From assembly GCA_034620365.1 (NCBI GenBank), contig JAQGEQ010000003.1, positions 124,001-188,000 of the forward strand: a stretch of 64,000 nt of DNA, written 5' to 3'. Positions 26,136 to 36,777 of this stretch are shown piece after piece. The translations under genes and the position numbers were made by a program. Position 1 is the first letter of the stretch. Each line of letters opens with the position of its first letter. Below the pieces are notes generated by a model that saw nothing but the letters and a program-made list of their open reading frames with translations, ran no database searches and was not told the origin of the DNA. Origin of the DNA: Pegea sp. RAD2-039. Its lineage: Eukaryota > Chordata > Thaliacea > Salpida > Salpidae.

Positions 26136-27418
26136 TTTCTTTATCAAAATGGAATAGCAATGGCTGCAGGAGGAGCTATTCTACAATCTTCACTTTATAA
26201 TGGTGCTTATAATGCTTTTATACATATTTATTTTAATGGATACTTTTATTATTTTTTTCATTATTTATTTTGAAAATAAAATCTGGTTGGGAAATCTAAC
26301 AATTTGACTATTTAGTGGATGCTGGCTGTCGAGGTGTGATCTTTGATCGTTTTCAAGGAGTCAAAGAGAATGTGCATGGTGAAGGGACTCATTTCGTTAT
26401 CCCGCTTATCCAGAAACCCATTATTTTTGATTGTAAGGCTCGTCCAAGAAACATTCCAGTGATTACTGGTTCTAAAGGTTAATTTTTCATATTTTTAACC
26501 AACTTATTTTTTAAATTTGTTCTTTTTCAACTTATAGACTTACAGAACGTCAACATCACCCTTCGTATCTTATTTAGACCAAAACCTTCTATGCTTCCAA
26601 ACATTTTCAGTCAAATAGGTGAAGATTATGATGAACGTATCCTACCTTCCATCACTAATGAAATTCTTAAAGCTGTAGTTGTAAGTAAACTTCTAACAAA
26701 ATTTCTCTCCAAAATTAAATCTGATTTTCTTTCCAGGCTCGATTTGATGCTAGTGAGCTAATTACTCAACGAGAATTAGTCTCACGACAGGTACATCTCA
26801 TATTCGAAGTTTATGTTTTCGTAACTTGTTAATCTTAGGTCAGTGAAGATTTATCAGAGCGCGCTGACTCTTTTGGATTGATTCTTGATGACGTATCCTT
26901 GACTCATCTTACATTTGGTCATGAGTTCACTCATGCTGTTGAACAGAAGCAAGTTGCTCAACAAGAAGCAGAGCGCGCAAGATTTGTAGTGGAGAAGGTC
27001 ACTTCATCTCTAATATAATTCACTTGACTTTTTTGTTTCTAAACTTTACATCAAGTTTCTATTTAAACATTTGCTGTAAATAGATGTTCTTTTGTTCTCA
27101 AAACCAACTACTTTAGATTGATATTTTTACCATCTACCAAATGTTTTCAGGCTGAACAACAGAAGATCGCTGCTGTAACAACAGCAGAGGGTGATTCTAT
27201 AGCTGCTGAATTAATTGCAAAGTCAATTTGTAAGTGTTCTTTACTAAATATTTCCTTCCACTTTTTCACCCTTTTTTATCTCAGCTGAATGTGGGGAAGG
27301 GTTGGTCGAATTGAGAAAACTTGAAGCAGCTGAGGAGATAGCTCAGCAGATGGCACGATCACGAAACATCAGCTATCTTCCTAAGAGTCAAGGTGTCCTA
27401 TTGTCAATTCAACAATAA
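26136..27418 (+). CDS. PHB1: Prohibitin 1, mitochondrial inner membrane scaffold (N-terminus incomplete)
   Basis: Prohibitin 1 forms ring complexes with prohibitin 2 in the mitochondrial inner membrane and supports cristae, protease regulation and respiratory-complex stability. Seven exons: 26136-26202, 26316-26477, 26538-26680, 26737-26790, 26839-26997, 27151-27229 and 27285-27418. Phases agree, giving 265 codons before TAA; the usual length is about 272. Diagnostic blocks are [89 protein letters not shown], the coiled-coil AEQQKIAA and [10 protein letters not shown]. The first exon begins in phase 0 after CATTTAG; the residues it encodes ([11 protein letters not shown]) match the N-terminal membrane segment, so a short upstream exon should supply the start. 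The internal ATG at 26160 would delete half of that segment. AATAAA follows at 27546. Confidence 0.93.
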
Positions 27419-27545
27419 ATCTTGAAGAAATCTCAATATTTTGTAAATGATCAACTACTATTTGAATGCCCAAATTCATTTAAGTTGTTATATAGTGTTA
27501 AATGTGTTGGATGTTTAATAATTATTTTTTCACTACTGATTAGTT

Positions 27546-27551
27546 AATAAA
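27546..27551 (+). terminator. Poly(A) signal of prohibitin
   Basis: AATAAA occurs 128 nt after the prohibitin stop codon, a normal spacing for a short 3' UTR. Confidence 0.6.
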
Positions 27552-28559
27552 GAATTAGAATTGTATGTTGAACTGACAATGCAAATGACTAGTTTGTTCT
27601 TCAAGTCGTCTTCTTCTGGAAGCTGGCTTCTCTGTATTTCAATAAGTCAATTTTATCTTTCTGGAAATTATTAATTAGTTGTATCTTAAAAATTAAATAG
27701 TGTCTTAGTCACATAAGCAATTGCCAGCTCATCATTTAACGGTTTCTTAAATTGAAAAAAACACTTTTAAGCTTGTGCTTAAATATTTTCCATGAATATA
27801 TTATTAGTCTCATTTTTCATGTTAATAATCATTTAAGTTATGATTACTGGATAGTTAGTAATTGATATCTCAGTTAATTGAAAAGTAAATATGCTGCCAA
27901 TTGCACACAGGTGTAAAAGTTATCTAAATAATATTTTCACCTAAAAGAGTTACTATTTTATAACAAGTCTTTGAAATTAGACAATTAAGTTATTATTATA
28001 AAACCTAAAAACTTTGAAATATTAAAACATTTATTAAGCTCTGTTGCAATACATTTGTGAAATTTTAAGTATGTTTTTAATAAGTCTTATATTTTTATAA
28101 GAAATTTGATTGTCCATTAAAATTTGAATTAAATAATTTGTCTTTTTATATAATATATTTGTGAAAAATGTGATAATTTGTTTAATTTTGAGAGACAATA
28201 CAAACATCATTTTTTTAAGAATAATTGCTTCTAAGAAAGAACAAAGTTGAAAGCTTCTTACTCCCAAAAAGCAAAGTAGAATGATAAACTTTAATATCAG
28301 CATGTTTCGATGTATTTATTATAAAACCATTTTAAGGTGGATAGATTACTTAGCGAGCTGATGTTATGTTTGTCATAAAATATTGTTTCGAAAAAACAAC
28401 TTAAAGCTAAAAAAGCAAGAATTTAGGAATGAGACGCAATGAACCTAACTACGAAACTGACCACCTTCAAAAATTAAAAAAGTTATTGTACTATTCGATG
28501 ACTAGTTGTTTTCCAAACTTCAAGAATTGTGAAGAATTTATAATATTTTACTGCATGTT
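27552..28559. other. Intergenic, no gene recognised
   Basis: AT-rich. An 89-codon minus-strand frame at 28034-28303 is Ile/Leu/Phe/Lys-rich, as expected of chance frames at this base composition, with no recognisable domain. Confidence 0.5.
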
Positions 28560-29770
28560 ATAAAGCAGAATTTATTTATTCATTACAATAAATGCGAAGG
28601 AGAGTGCCTAAAGAAAGCACTTCCCACTGACACACATTTTCACAAATAACATCTGTTAAGAAATATAGAAAGTAAAAGATGTAACACATAGCATTTCAGT
28701 AATCCTCAAAGCATATAACAGTGAAAAATTACAAAGAATTATGATAATAAAAATAATAAAAAATAAAAATTCACAGTTTAGAAATGGCAATGTTGGCAAT
28801 ATCATAACGGTTCAATTTCTGCTTGAACAACGCGAGTGATTCTGACATGACAATGTCTGATGGCAGCTGGTTCCATGTACTAATTGTGCGGTATGAGAAA
28901 AAATTCAATCTGATTAACGTACTAGGTGATATGGGTTTATTAAGATGTTATGTATGTCGTATGAGTTGATATAACTTGAGGGAAGGACTAATGGAAAAGA
29001 AATCATCAAACTGAAGGTCAATTAAATTGTAGATAATTCTAAAAATAAGAATTAAGTCGTATTTAATCTGTCGAATTTCCAAAGTATCTAAATTGAAGAA
29101 GCTGAGACGATGTTTATAACTATAATATTTAATATTAAGTTTCCTGCATACCAATCTTGTAAATGTTGCCTGAACAGACTCGATTTTGTTTATATCACTA
29201 ACTTGATATGGCATCCATGCGCTGACATTGTATTCAAGAATTAGACGTACTTACAATTTGAAAAGATTGATAAAAAAGCATGGGTTCTTAGAATTAAAGG
29301 TCTTTATAATAAGGTGGACAAGGTTGATTGATTTTGCAAAGATTCTGGAAACATAATTGCGCCATTTAAAGTCAGATGATAGAGTAATGCCAAGGTCTAG
29401 GACCGAAGATATTTGTGGAATAATAAATCCATTGATAGAGTATTGCCTCAAGGAATTTGCAGGTGGTTTACGAGAAAAAGTTATAAGTTCAGACTTTGTT
29501 GGCTGGTTTCTGAGCTGCCAGCTCTCTTTCTACAATGTTTAGTGCAGTTTGAAGTTTTGAAGGATTACAAGATGATAGCTTGATGTCATCTGCATGCACA
29601 AACATACTGACATCATCTACTGCTACTAGTCTTCTGATGAGGTCTTTGATGAAAATTAAAAAGAGAAGGGAACCCAGAATGGAACGCTGAGGAACGCCAC
29701 TGGTGATTTGACTAGGAGTTGATAAGGATCTTTTTACACGAGCTTGTTGGATTCTACCTGATAAGTAATA
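28560..29770 (-). mobile_element. Truncated, inactivated non-LTR retrotransposon with reverse transcriptase remnants (copy 2)
   Basis: On the minus strand three consecutive pieces in broken frames carry the C-terminal half of a CR1/jockey-like reverse transcriptase. Near 29700-29600 are SGVPQ-type and LGSLLFLIFIKDL blocks followed by an ADDIKL motif, a variant of the polymerase YADD box. Near 29430-29260 is SSVLDLGITLSSDFKW. Near 29190-28990 is the thumb/C-terminal block with QATFTRLV, YKHRLSFFNLDTLEIRQ and YDLILIFRII. Then follow the 3' UTR shared with copy 1 and an AATAAATAAA-like tail. The 5' half, including the endonuclease, is missing and the reading frame is interrupted, so the copy is not autonomous. 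Confidence 0.88.
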
Positions 29771-30833
29771 TATGTTTCATAAAATGTTGTATCTGATAAA
29801 CGCAGACTGCTGAAAATAATAAAAGATTTTCTAATTTCACCAAATAAACGGATCAATCTATAAAACAGAGAAGAAAAAGCCACATCAAAGTTTACAACAA
29901 TTTTTTCAGCTTATCATGTTTATAGTCGATAGTTTATAGCAATGATAAAAGGTAAATTCGATTATGGTAAAAAATTAGAAATATTTTCAAAACTTAACGT
30001 GATCAGCTAAATGAAGTATTAGTTGTTAATTCCCAACAATTTTTTCAAAATAAAATGAGTAAACCATAGCCGTTATCAACAAAATTGGTTTCAATAACAA
30101 AAGTATAAATAGTACAAAATGTTACATTTACATGAGCTAAGTGAAAAAATTATTCAGTGCTCGTTATTAAGTTTATTTTCATGAGCAATTGTAATAATCA
30201 AACCTTAGGTTATTGTTAGATGAAAAAAATCTAATTTAAAAAATATCAGTCCTTATTAAAAGTTGGTTTGTGGGTAAAAAGAGAAAACCTTTTTCATAAG
30301 CTAGTCAGTACAGCTGAAACTTCAAAAAGACCTCGACATTTACAGATTCATAACAAATTTAGAAAAAAGCTGTTTAACTAAATTATTGTTAACTATAAAT
30401 TTTTAGAAATACAAATTCATGAATTTATTTTAATATAATCAAGTAAATTTTTATTTTCTTCAGAGTCACCTCTTCTATTAAATAGTTTTATAAGCTTCTT
30501 ATTCGATGATTTTACTACTATAATCATTTTAAGTAGAGTGTGTTTGTGAAAAATCTAATTCATAGTTTTTAAACTGAATATTTGCTGTTGAAACTTTTTT
30601 TTTAAAAACCATTTTAATTTCCCATTTTACGCATGTACACAAACATTGTTTTATCTAACGTGTAAAACTTATTACGTTTATCTATCATTTTATCTTTTAT
30701 CTATCTACATGGCTTAATAATTTCTTGATTATGATTAAAATCATTTAAATTAACATAATCTTTATAATACTATTAAAAAATATTTTGAAAATGATGTGTG
30801 AATATGCTTTAATTTTTGACTTTTATATTTAAG
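29771..30833. other. Gap upstream of the ETS gene; no PNT-domain exon seen
   Basis: A GABPA-type gene normally has a PNT (pointed/SAM) domain encoded upstream of the ETS domain. I scanned this stretch for such an exon and found none. The sequence is AT-rich with no other gene-like frame. Confidence 0.45.
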
Positions 30834-30854
30834 GTATTTATATTTAATGATGAA

Positions 30855-31995
30855 ATGAATTCTACCACTAATAAAATTTATCAACAAAGATCAAAAAGTG
30901 ATAATTTATTCACATTTGCAATTGACGAAAATTCACGAAAACACATAAGGTCTGTTTATGTTTTTATAACACCTTTAGCTTAATTTTTTGAATACTTTAC
31001 ACATTTTCAAACTAGGTGAATTATGATATAATAAATTATTAATTTTTTAAATTTTATTTGATTAAAAAACCTGACATATTGTTGTCAGTTTTTTTGTTAG
31101 ATAGCCCTGTATAACTTATGATTCATCAATCTTATATCTTTTAATTTATATCAATTTTTTAATATATTGTGTATATGAAGATTTAATTTATTTTATCAAA
31201 ATTGTAGTTTGTTTTAAAAAATTGAATATAATGATTGAATTAATCTCAATATAAGATGGTCAAATGAAACTAGCTTTAAAGCCTTAATTAGTTGGCTAAT
31301 ATGTATTTCTACTAATCAGCAAAAATAGTTTAAAAACCTTTTATTTTTAGATGTAAATATGTTCATAAAGCTTTAGTTTATATAACAACTTTCAAAAAAT
31401 AATTTTTTTGCTGACTTTTGAAAGACCATTTAATAAACTTGTTGTTAATTAGTTACTATCAAAATAGTTTTTATTAACTTAAGCATAAATTTCCAAGAAG
31501 CTATAAAATTGGTTAAATTGCCTTTTTAAATAGTTTTTATGTTTTTCAGCTCCAGTAATTGTGGTCCAATTCAGTTGTGGCAATTTTTGCTTGAACTATT
31601 AACAGATGCTGATTACAGGGAGTATATTACATGGATTGGAGACAGTGGAGAATTTAAACTATTATTACCTGAAAAAGTAGCAGAAAAATGGGGAGAAAGA
31701 AAAGGAAAGCCTGCAATGAATTATGACAAGTTGTCGCGAGCCTTACGTTATTATTATGATGGAAAAATGCTTGGAAAGGTTTACTGCAATTGATATTTTC
31801 AAGAGTTTTAATTTTTGTCTTTTTCCTTAGGTTCAAGGCAAACGTTTCGTTTATAAATTTGTTTGTGACTTGAAAGATTTAATTGGATATTCAGCCTCTG
31901 AACTTAATCAACAAGTCCTCGACTGTATTGATAATAGACAGAAAGAAAAAGAAATACAACCAAATGTTTTTCTTAATGATGATGAAATAATTTGA
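30855..31995 (+). CDS. GABPA: GABPA-type ETS transcription factor (GA-binding protein alpha)
   Basis: ETS-domain DNA-binding protein; GABPA pairs with GABPB and drives nuclear genes for mitochondrial function through CCGGAAGT sites. Exons: 30855-30949, 31550-31778 and 31831-31995; phases agree, giving 162 residues from the ATG at 30855. The ETS domain begins at [13 protein letters not shown] and includes [42 protein letters not shown] and [14 protein letters not shown]. Two arginines in SRALR are the GGA-contacting residues of the recognition helix. The C-terminal [10 protein letters not shown] is specific to GABPA rather than other ETS classes. Vertebrate GABPA is about 450 residues, so this model lacks the N-terminal half and PNT domain. 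The first exon can extend in frame to 30834, after TATTTAAG, so upstream exons may exist. Gene identity is firm, completeness is not. Confidence 0.88.
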
Positions 31996-32417
31996 TATAT
32001 TTTCTACTTTTGAAGATGCTGTCCTATTTGTAAGTCTTCAATATCAAGCTTCTATTACAAGGTGCCAAAAACTTCAACTTTTCATAATTTATTGTCCAAG
32101 TTCTTTCATTAATCAATTTTCTGCCACAAAACTAATATCATTTTCATCTCATTACGAATTGTTTTTCTCGTTTCTTTTATACAATTTGTGAGACTTCCTG
32201 TATTTTATGTATAAGTGGTGCTTTTGTAAATTTGTTGTTACCAATCATTTGATCTGTACTTAATACAAAATACGATTTTGAAGTTTATTATATTAAAGTA
32301 AAAGACAACTAAAATTCAGTAACTTTAGTAAAATGATCTGTAGGATATATAAAAAACTCATAAAAGCAAAAAAAAATATATCAAAGTGTAAAGAATAATA
32401 TTTTTACTAAAAGCAAA
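31996..32417. other. Convergent 3' flanks of the ETS and transporter genes
   Basis: The plus-strand ETS gene and the minus-strand transporter gene end toward each other here, leaving 422 bp for both 3' UTRs. No separate feature seen. Confidence 0.5.
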
Positions 32418-35400
32418 TCATTCGATGAGACTGTGACGGACTCCACTGTCTTCAACAATATTTTCTACAGGAGAGGACTTCTTCAAATTACTAGACATAC
32501 TAAGTTGGGTGACGAAGAATAAAATAGAACCTAGCAAAAACATACGATGATTCATCGTTTGTATGTAATGAACATATTTGGTAATAATGAATAACGCTGC
32601 AGCTAGTTTCAAAATGATTGTCAAAAATAGAAGATCAGTTTTGATAATTTAAAGCGAATAAATCATGCAAAACAAAAATGTCATGCTTTTAAAGAAATCA
32701 TACACTGATGTCTATTAATAAACAAACATATGAACATTCTGCAGACTTCAAGCAAATAACATTCACATTTAAATTATTTGATTTAAATAATTGAAAGCTT
32801 TCAAGCCAATTAATTGTCGATAAATCACAAGCTTACTGAGAAAATAAAATCCAGGATACATTATTAACAGAGCAGTACGTAAGCCACCAGTTATATGAAC
32901 TTTGATAATAGCTACAAGGACTGGGAGGTTTCCAGCGATATTAGCAATTGTAAAAGTAGATATTGCCAAACAAGTAGTCCGGACTTCTTTGGGAAGTAAT
33001 TCTACTAAAACCGCCAGCATCACTCCAAACCACATCTCAGCTTCAAGTTTTTAATTTTGTTATAATTTCAAAACAGAATCATTTTCTTAAAAGAATTTCA
33101 AAAGCAAAAAAAAACTGAAACAAAATCGTGCAAACCCTTGTGGTTAGTGACAAACATTTGGATGGTTTTAAACTAACCCGAAAAATGTAATTTCTAAATG
33201 CAAGATTGATTCAGTGACTAATTCAATGCCGTCTTACCCATGCACTGTTTCTAAATAGTTCGTAGCTTACTGATTAAAAAGAAGCCAGGATATGTGATAA
33301 GTAAAGTTGTTCTTAAAGAGGTTTTTTCTCGAATGTAAGGAGTTGCCAATTGCCCCAAACTTGCGACATTATTGATAACAAAAATGAAAATAGAGATACA
33401 GGTGGTTCGGTAGTAAAGAGGAAAAATCTCAATTAAAATTGTAAATAAGATACCAAACCACATTTCAGCTGTTAGAATAAAATACTTTGTTATAGAACTA
33501 GAAAAAAATTAATAAAATAGAAAAAAGTATTCAGTTTTAGTTACTAAACTCTGGTTCTTAGCAATAATTGAATGACTGACCGAAAAAGTATGCGACGAAA
33601 AGAGATATGAAGCAATAAGGAGGAGGCAAGTAGACTACCATAGCAGCTAGAGGTGAAGCGAACGCTTGACTAATTGTAAGAACCCACAAACGAGTACTAA
33701 CACCTGCAAGGAAATTTTATCTGACAAATACTTGAATAAAGATATATTGATTAAAAGATAAATTTTATTCTTAAGTACCTTTTGAAGATGCAATAAAGTC
33801 TGACACTATTCCTCCAGTGATAATCCCAAGACTACCTCCAATAATTGAAGCAAATCCTATATAGATGCCCACATCACTTCCAGGAAAATAATTTTCAAAG
33901 TAAAGTTTTGAGTTATACGCCCAACAGAAGCTAGCTGTTAGAAATAACAATTTAACTGAATATCAGATTTTAACAAAAATTGAAAATATTTGTTGAAACT
34001 TACCGGTGTGTCTAACACTAGCAGCTAAAAGTAATAACATCACCGAAGGCCGCTTCACAATTGTCATTAAGGATTTTATAAACTTTTCAAAAAGTCGGTT
34101 CTTGATTTGAACTGTAAATGTGATTAAGTTATAAAACAAAGAAAGAAATCGTGATTAAAAGATCATTCAAACCTGAATCTCTATCAACAATTTCTTCTAC
34201 GCCTGCAACAGGGTCACTAATTGCAACTCTGCTTGGTTCTTTTAGCACACGATAAAGAAGAAAGGCCAACAAAATACCAGGGGCACCACTAATGTAATAG
34301 GAAATTCTCCATCCTTTTCCAAAAAGGTTTTCCTCTGTTACATAAATTCCGATAATAAAAGCGAGACCATATCCTACATAAATGCCCCAGTTGAAGAAAC
34401 TCATGGCAAATGCTCTTCTTGAGGTTACAAATTTATCAGCTATTATGCTAGCACTTAAAGGAGTTATGCCAGCTTCTCTGAAATCATCACAGTTGTTATA
34501 AGAGTTAATTAGGATTTTAAAACTGATCTTATTTTTGCTTCAATTCAATTTTTTTGATTAACTTTAAATATTTTCAAATAAAAAAAATATTTTTGTTTAA
34601 ATTTGAAAGTTTAAAAACTTTTTCAAAATTGAAAAATGTTAAACTGCTAAAAAGAAAACTTACCCAATAGCAAATCCTATTCTGAAAATTATCAAATGCC
34701 AATATTTGGTGCTTATACCAGTTAACATGGCCATTAATGAAAAAAGGAAAACACAAAAAGTTAATAACTTCACTCTGAAATATCATAATCATACATGACT
34801 TTTTCTTAAACACTTTTTAACTTTGTAACCTTGATCTAAGAGCTTTTAAATAATTAAATATCTATGATAGCTTATAAAAATAACATTAATCGAAGTTAGG
34901 AATATATTACAAGATTATTGATAACTTAAAAAATTATAATTTATAAGTTTAATAAAAACTAAGGCAAAAAAAACTTTAAAAATATCTTATAAAAACTTTT
35001 CACATTTTTTAAAATAACTTTGCATCAATAAAAGTAGAGAATAAAAGTGAAAGACTTAAATTTAACAAAGTTACAGATCAAATCCTATGAGAGCTGATAT
35101 AAAAAATATATTTAAGTTTATTATTCATTTTTAAGTCATCTGAATAATTCAATAAACCTGTTATAAATATCTCCAAGTGTACCAATGATGATTCCAGAAA
35201 TTGTAAAAACAGCAATAAAAGCAGGTCCGGCTAACACTTGATACTGGACTCCAGATCCGTCGTAATCCCATGAACAGACAGATTCATTACTGAGCACATA
35301 TTGACCACAACTAGAAAATACATTTTTAGTAAATGAAATACTAACAATAAAAATTATATACTTACTCTGCTAAATTGAAGTATTTACATTTATCATTAAT

Positions 35401-35586
35401 AGTAGAATTAAACATATTAATATGGGCTGGTAAACATCTCTTATTTCCAAATTTAATATCTTGAGCTATAGCTCTTGATAAAGTAGCAATCAAAAAATGT
35501 CCAATTTCACCAACAGAATAACATAACATCAAAATTAAGGTAGACATCCACAGATACCATTTTTGATTTTGATATCTTGTACACAT
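32418..35586 (-). CDS. Major facilitator superfamily transporter, spinster-like, with duplicated alternative exon
   Basis: Multi-pass membrane transporter of the MFS fold; closest by memory to invertebrate spinster-type (SLC63-like) carriers. The substrate cannot be told. Minus-strand exons: 35586-35366, 35310-35158, 34774-34664, 34477-34173, 34111-34004, 33934-33779, 33703-33581, then 33468-33271 (8A) or 33040-32837 (8B), then 32602-32418. All phases agree, giving 519 residues with 8A or 521 with 8B. TM1 is followed by a cysteine-bearing extracellular loop (KRCLPAH to CSWDYDG), then FTISGIIIG and the MFS motif-A block GTLGDIYNR. TM4-TM5 carries GEAGITPLSASIIADKF and MSFFNWGIYVGYGLAF; GWRISYYISGAPG leads into a cytoplasmic loop with KEPSR. 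The C-terminal half has GGSLGIITGGIVSDF and WVLTISQAFASPLA. The last acceptor has two in-frame choices 6 nt apart. Confidence 0.85.
32837..33040 (-). other. Alternative exon 8B of the MFS transporter
   Basis: 204 nt, 68 codons, encoding the TM10-TM11 region: AEMWFGVMLAVLVELLP, then RTTCLAISTFTIANIAG, then GGLRTALLIMYPGFYFLS. It is clearly homologous to exon 8A, starts and ends in the same phase, and has its own acceptor (CTTGAAG) and donor (CA|GTAAGC). Confidence 0.85.
33271..33468 (-). other. Alternative exon 8A of the MFS transporter
   Basis: 198 nt, 66 codons: AEMWFGILFTILIEIFP, then YYRTTCISIFIFVINNVAS, then SLRTTLLITYPGFFLIS. Acceptor is TTCTAACAG, donor CA|GTAAGC. The phase is identical to 8B, so either exon, or even both, keeps the frame. 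Confidence 0.85.
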
Positions 35587-35877
35587 ATCTTATATCTTAC
35601 TTTACTATTAGAATTACACTCTGCAGTTTAAATTTAAAGTAAATGAAAATTAAGTAATTATCATGAAAATTATTTAATTAAAATAAACATTTTAATACCA
35701 AATCATGTGCTTTTAGTTAGTAAAAAACAATAATATTTACATTGATAGATATTTACATTTTAAATCTTTAACTTCAAGTTAATATTTCAATTAAAGTGCC
35801 TTATACATAAATATCTGTAAAATCATCTAATAATTAAAATACTTGTGACAGATCAGAGAGAGTTCAGAACACTTTCT
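35587..35877. other. Spacer between transporter and HSDL2-like gene
   Basis: 291 bp between two minus-strand genes in head-to-tail order. It must hold the HSDL2 3' UTR and the 5' region of the transporter. AATTCTAATAG, acceptor-like, ends about 20 nt before the transporter ATG. Confidence 0.4.
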
Positions 35878-36777
35878 TTACTTTGCAATTTCTTTTTGAA
35901 ACTTTTTAGCAAGAGCTTCCCAATCAACACCAATATCAACTATATCAAGCAAATGTTCTTTAGAAGTTCCAGGAACTGCAGCATACTGATCTAAATCTTC
36001 TACACCCTCTTCTATAAGAACTTCATCATCAATAAAAAAGTTGCCAGTACATAAAGAATCACGAAGTAAGATTGCATAGCTTGCATCAGCCATTATATCA
36101 GGTTTTCTACAAACTTTTGCAATCATCTCTCCTCCACCAATCATCTTCATCGCTGCAGTTATGATTCCTGTACGGGGCCACAAAGCATTTACAGCAATAT
36201 GTTGATCTCTAAACTCTTCAGCCATTCCAAGAACACACATTGACATTCCATATTTAGCCATTGTATAAGCTGTGTGATTTTTAAAAGCATCAGCTGTCAT
36301 ATTTAGTGGTGGACTCATGTTTAAGATATGAGGTTGTTTTCCTGATTTTTTTGATTTGATAAGATGTGGTAAACAAGCTTGTGAGCATAAATAAGTTCCT
36401 CTAGTATTAATCTCATTAAGTAAATCATATTTTGAAATTGGCGTTTTTGTGGTATTAGTAAGTCTAATAGCACTTGCATTATTTATTAATATATCAATAC
36501 CTCCAAACGTTTTTACACTTTGATCTACAGCAGACTTTACAGAGGTTTCATCTCTAACATCAACAACACAAGGAAGACATCTACCTCCTACATCTTCTAT
36601 CTCTTTAGCAGCAGTATAAATTGTACCAGGCAATTTAGGATGAGGATCTGTTGTCTTAGCAGCTATAACAATGTTTGCACCATCTCTAGCAGCTTTAATT
36701 GCCACCGCCTTTCCTATTCCTCGACTAGCTCCAGTTATAAAAATTGTATAGCCAGCAAGTTTACCAGTATTCTGCAT
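35878..36777 (-). CDS. HSDL2: Short-chain dehydrogenase, HSDL2-like, without SCP2 domain
   Basis: NAD(P)-dependent SDR of the hydroxysteroid dehydrogenase-like 2 type, linked in vertebrates to lipid metabolism in peroxisomes and mitochondria; exact substrate unknown. Single exon, 299 residues. The Rossmann nucleotide loop is TGASRGIG (15-22), followed by NIVIAAKTTDPHPKLPGTI, the HSDL2 hallmark. NNAS is at 99-102. The catalytic set is Ser155 in NMSPPLN and Tyr171-x3-Lys175 in AYTMAKYGMSM. Vertebrate HSDL2 has about 418 residues with a C-terminal SCP2 sterol-carrier domain and a peroxisomal signal. This protein stops after the SDR region and ends in EIAK, so it has neither. It is the only intronless gene here among intron-rich neighbours. 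CAAGCTCAG, acceptor-like, ends 7 nt before the ATG. It could be a retrocopy or a natural short form. Confidence 0.92.
   Translation of the reverse strand: MQNTGKLAGYTIFITGASRGIGKAVAIKAARDGANIVIAAKTTDPHPKLPGTIYTAAKEIEDVGGRCLPCVVDVRDETSVKSAVDQSVKTFGGIDILINNASAIRLTNTTKTPISKYDLLNEINTRGTYLCSQACLPHLIKSKKSGKQPHILNMSPPLNMTADAFKNHTAYTMAKYGMSMCVLGMAEEFRDQHIAVNALWPRTGIITAAMKMIGGGEMIAKVCRKPDIMADASYAILLRDSLCTGNFFIDDEVLIEEGVEDLDQYAAVPGTSKEHLLDIVDIGVDWEALAKKFQKEIAK

Noticed and set aside
29357-29542. 61-codon plus-strand frame
   Set aside because: Antisense of the reverse transcriptase remnant; no independent support.
32418-36777. HSDL2-transporter operon, as can occur with trans-splicing
   Set aside because: The genes are in the same orientation but the 291-bp spacing is longer than typical tunicate operon gaps. 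No evidence of co-transcription can be seen in sequence.
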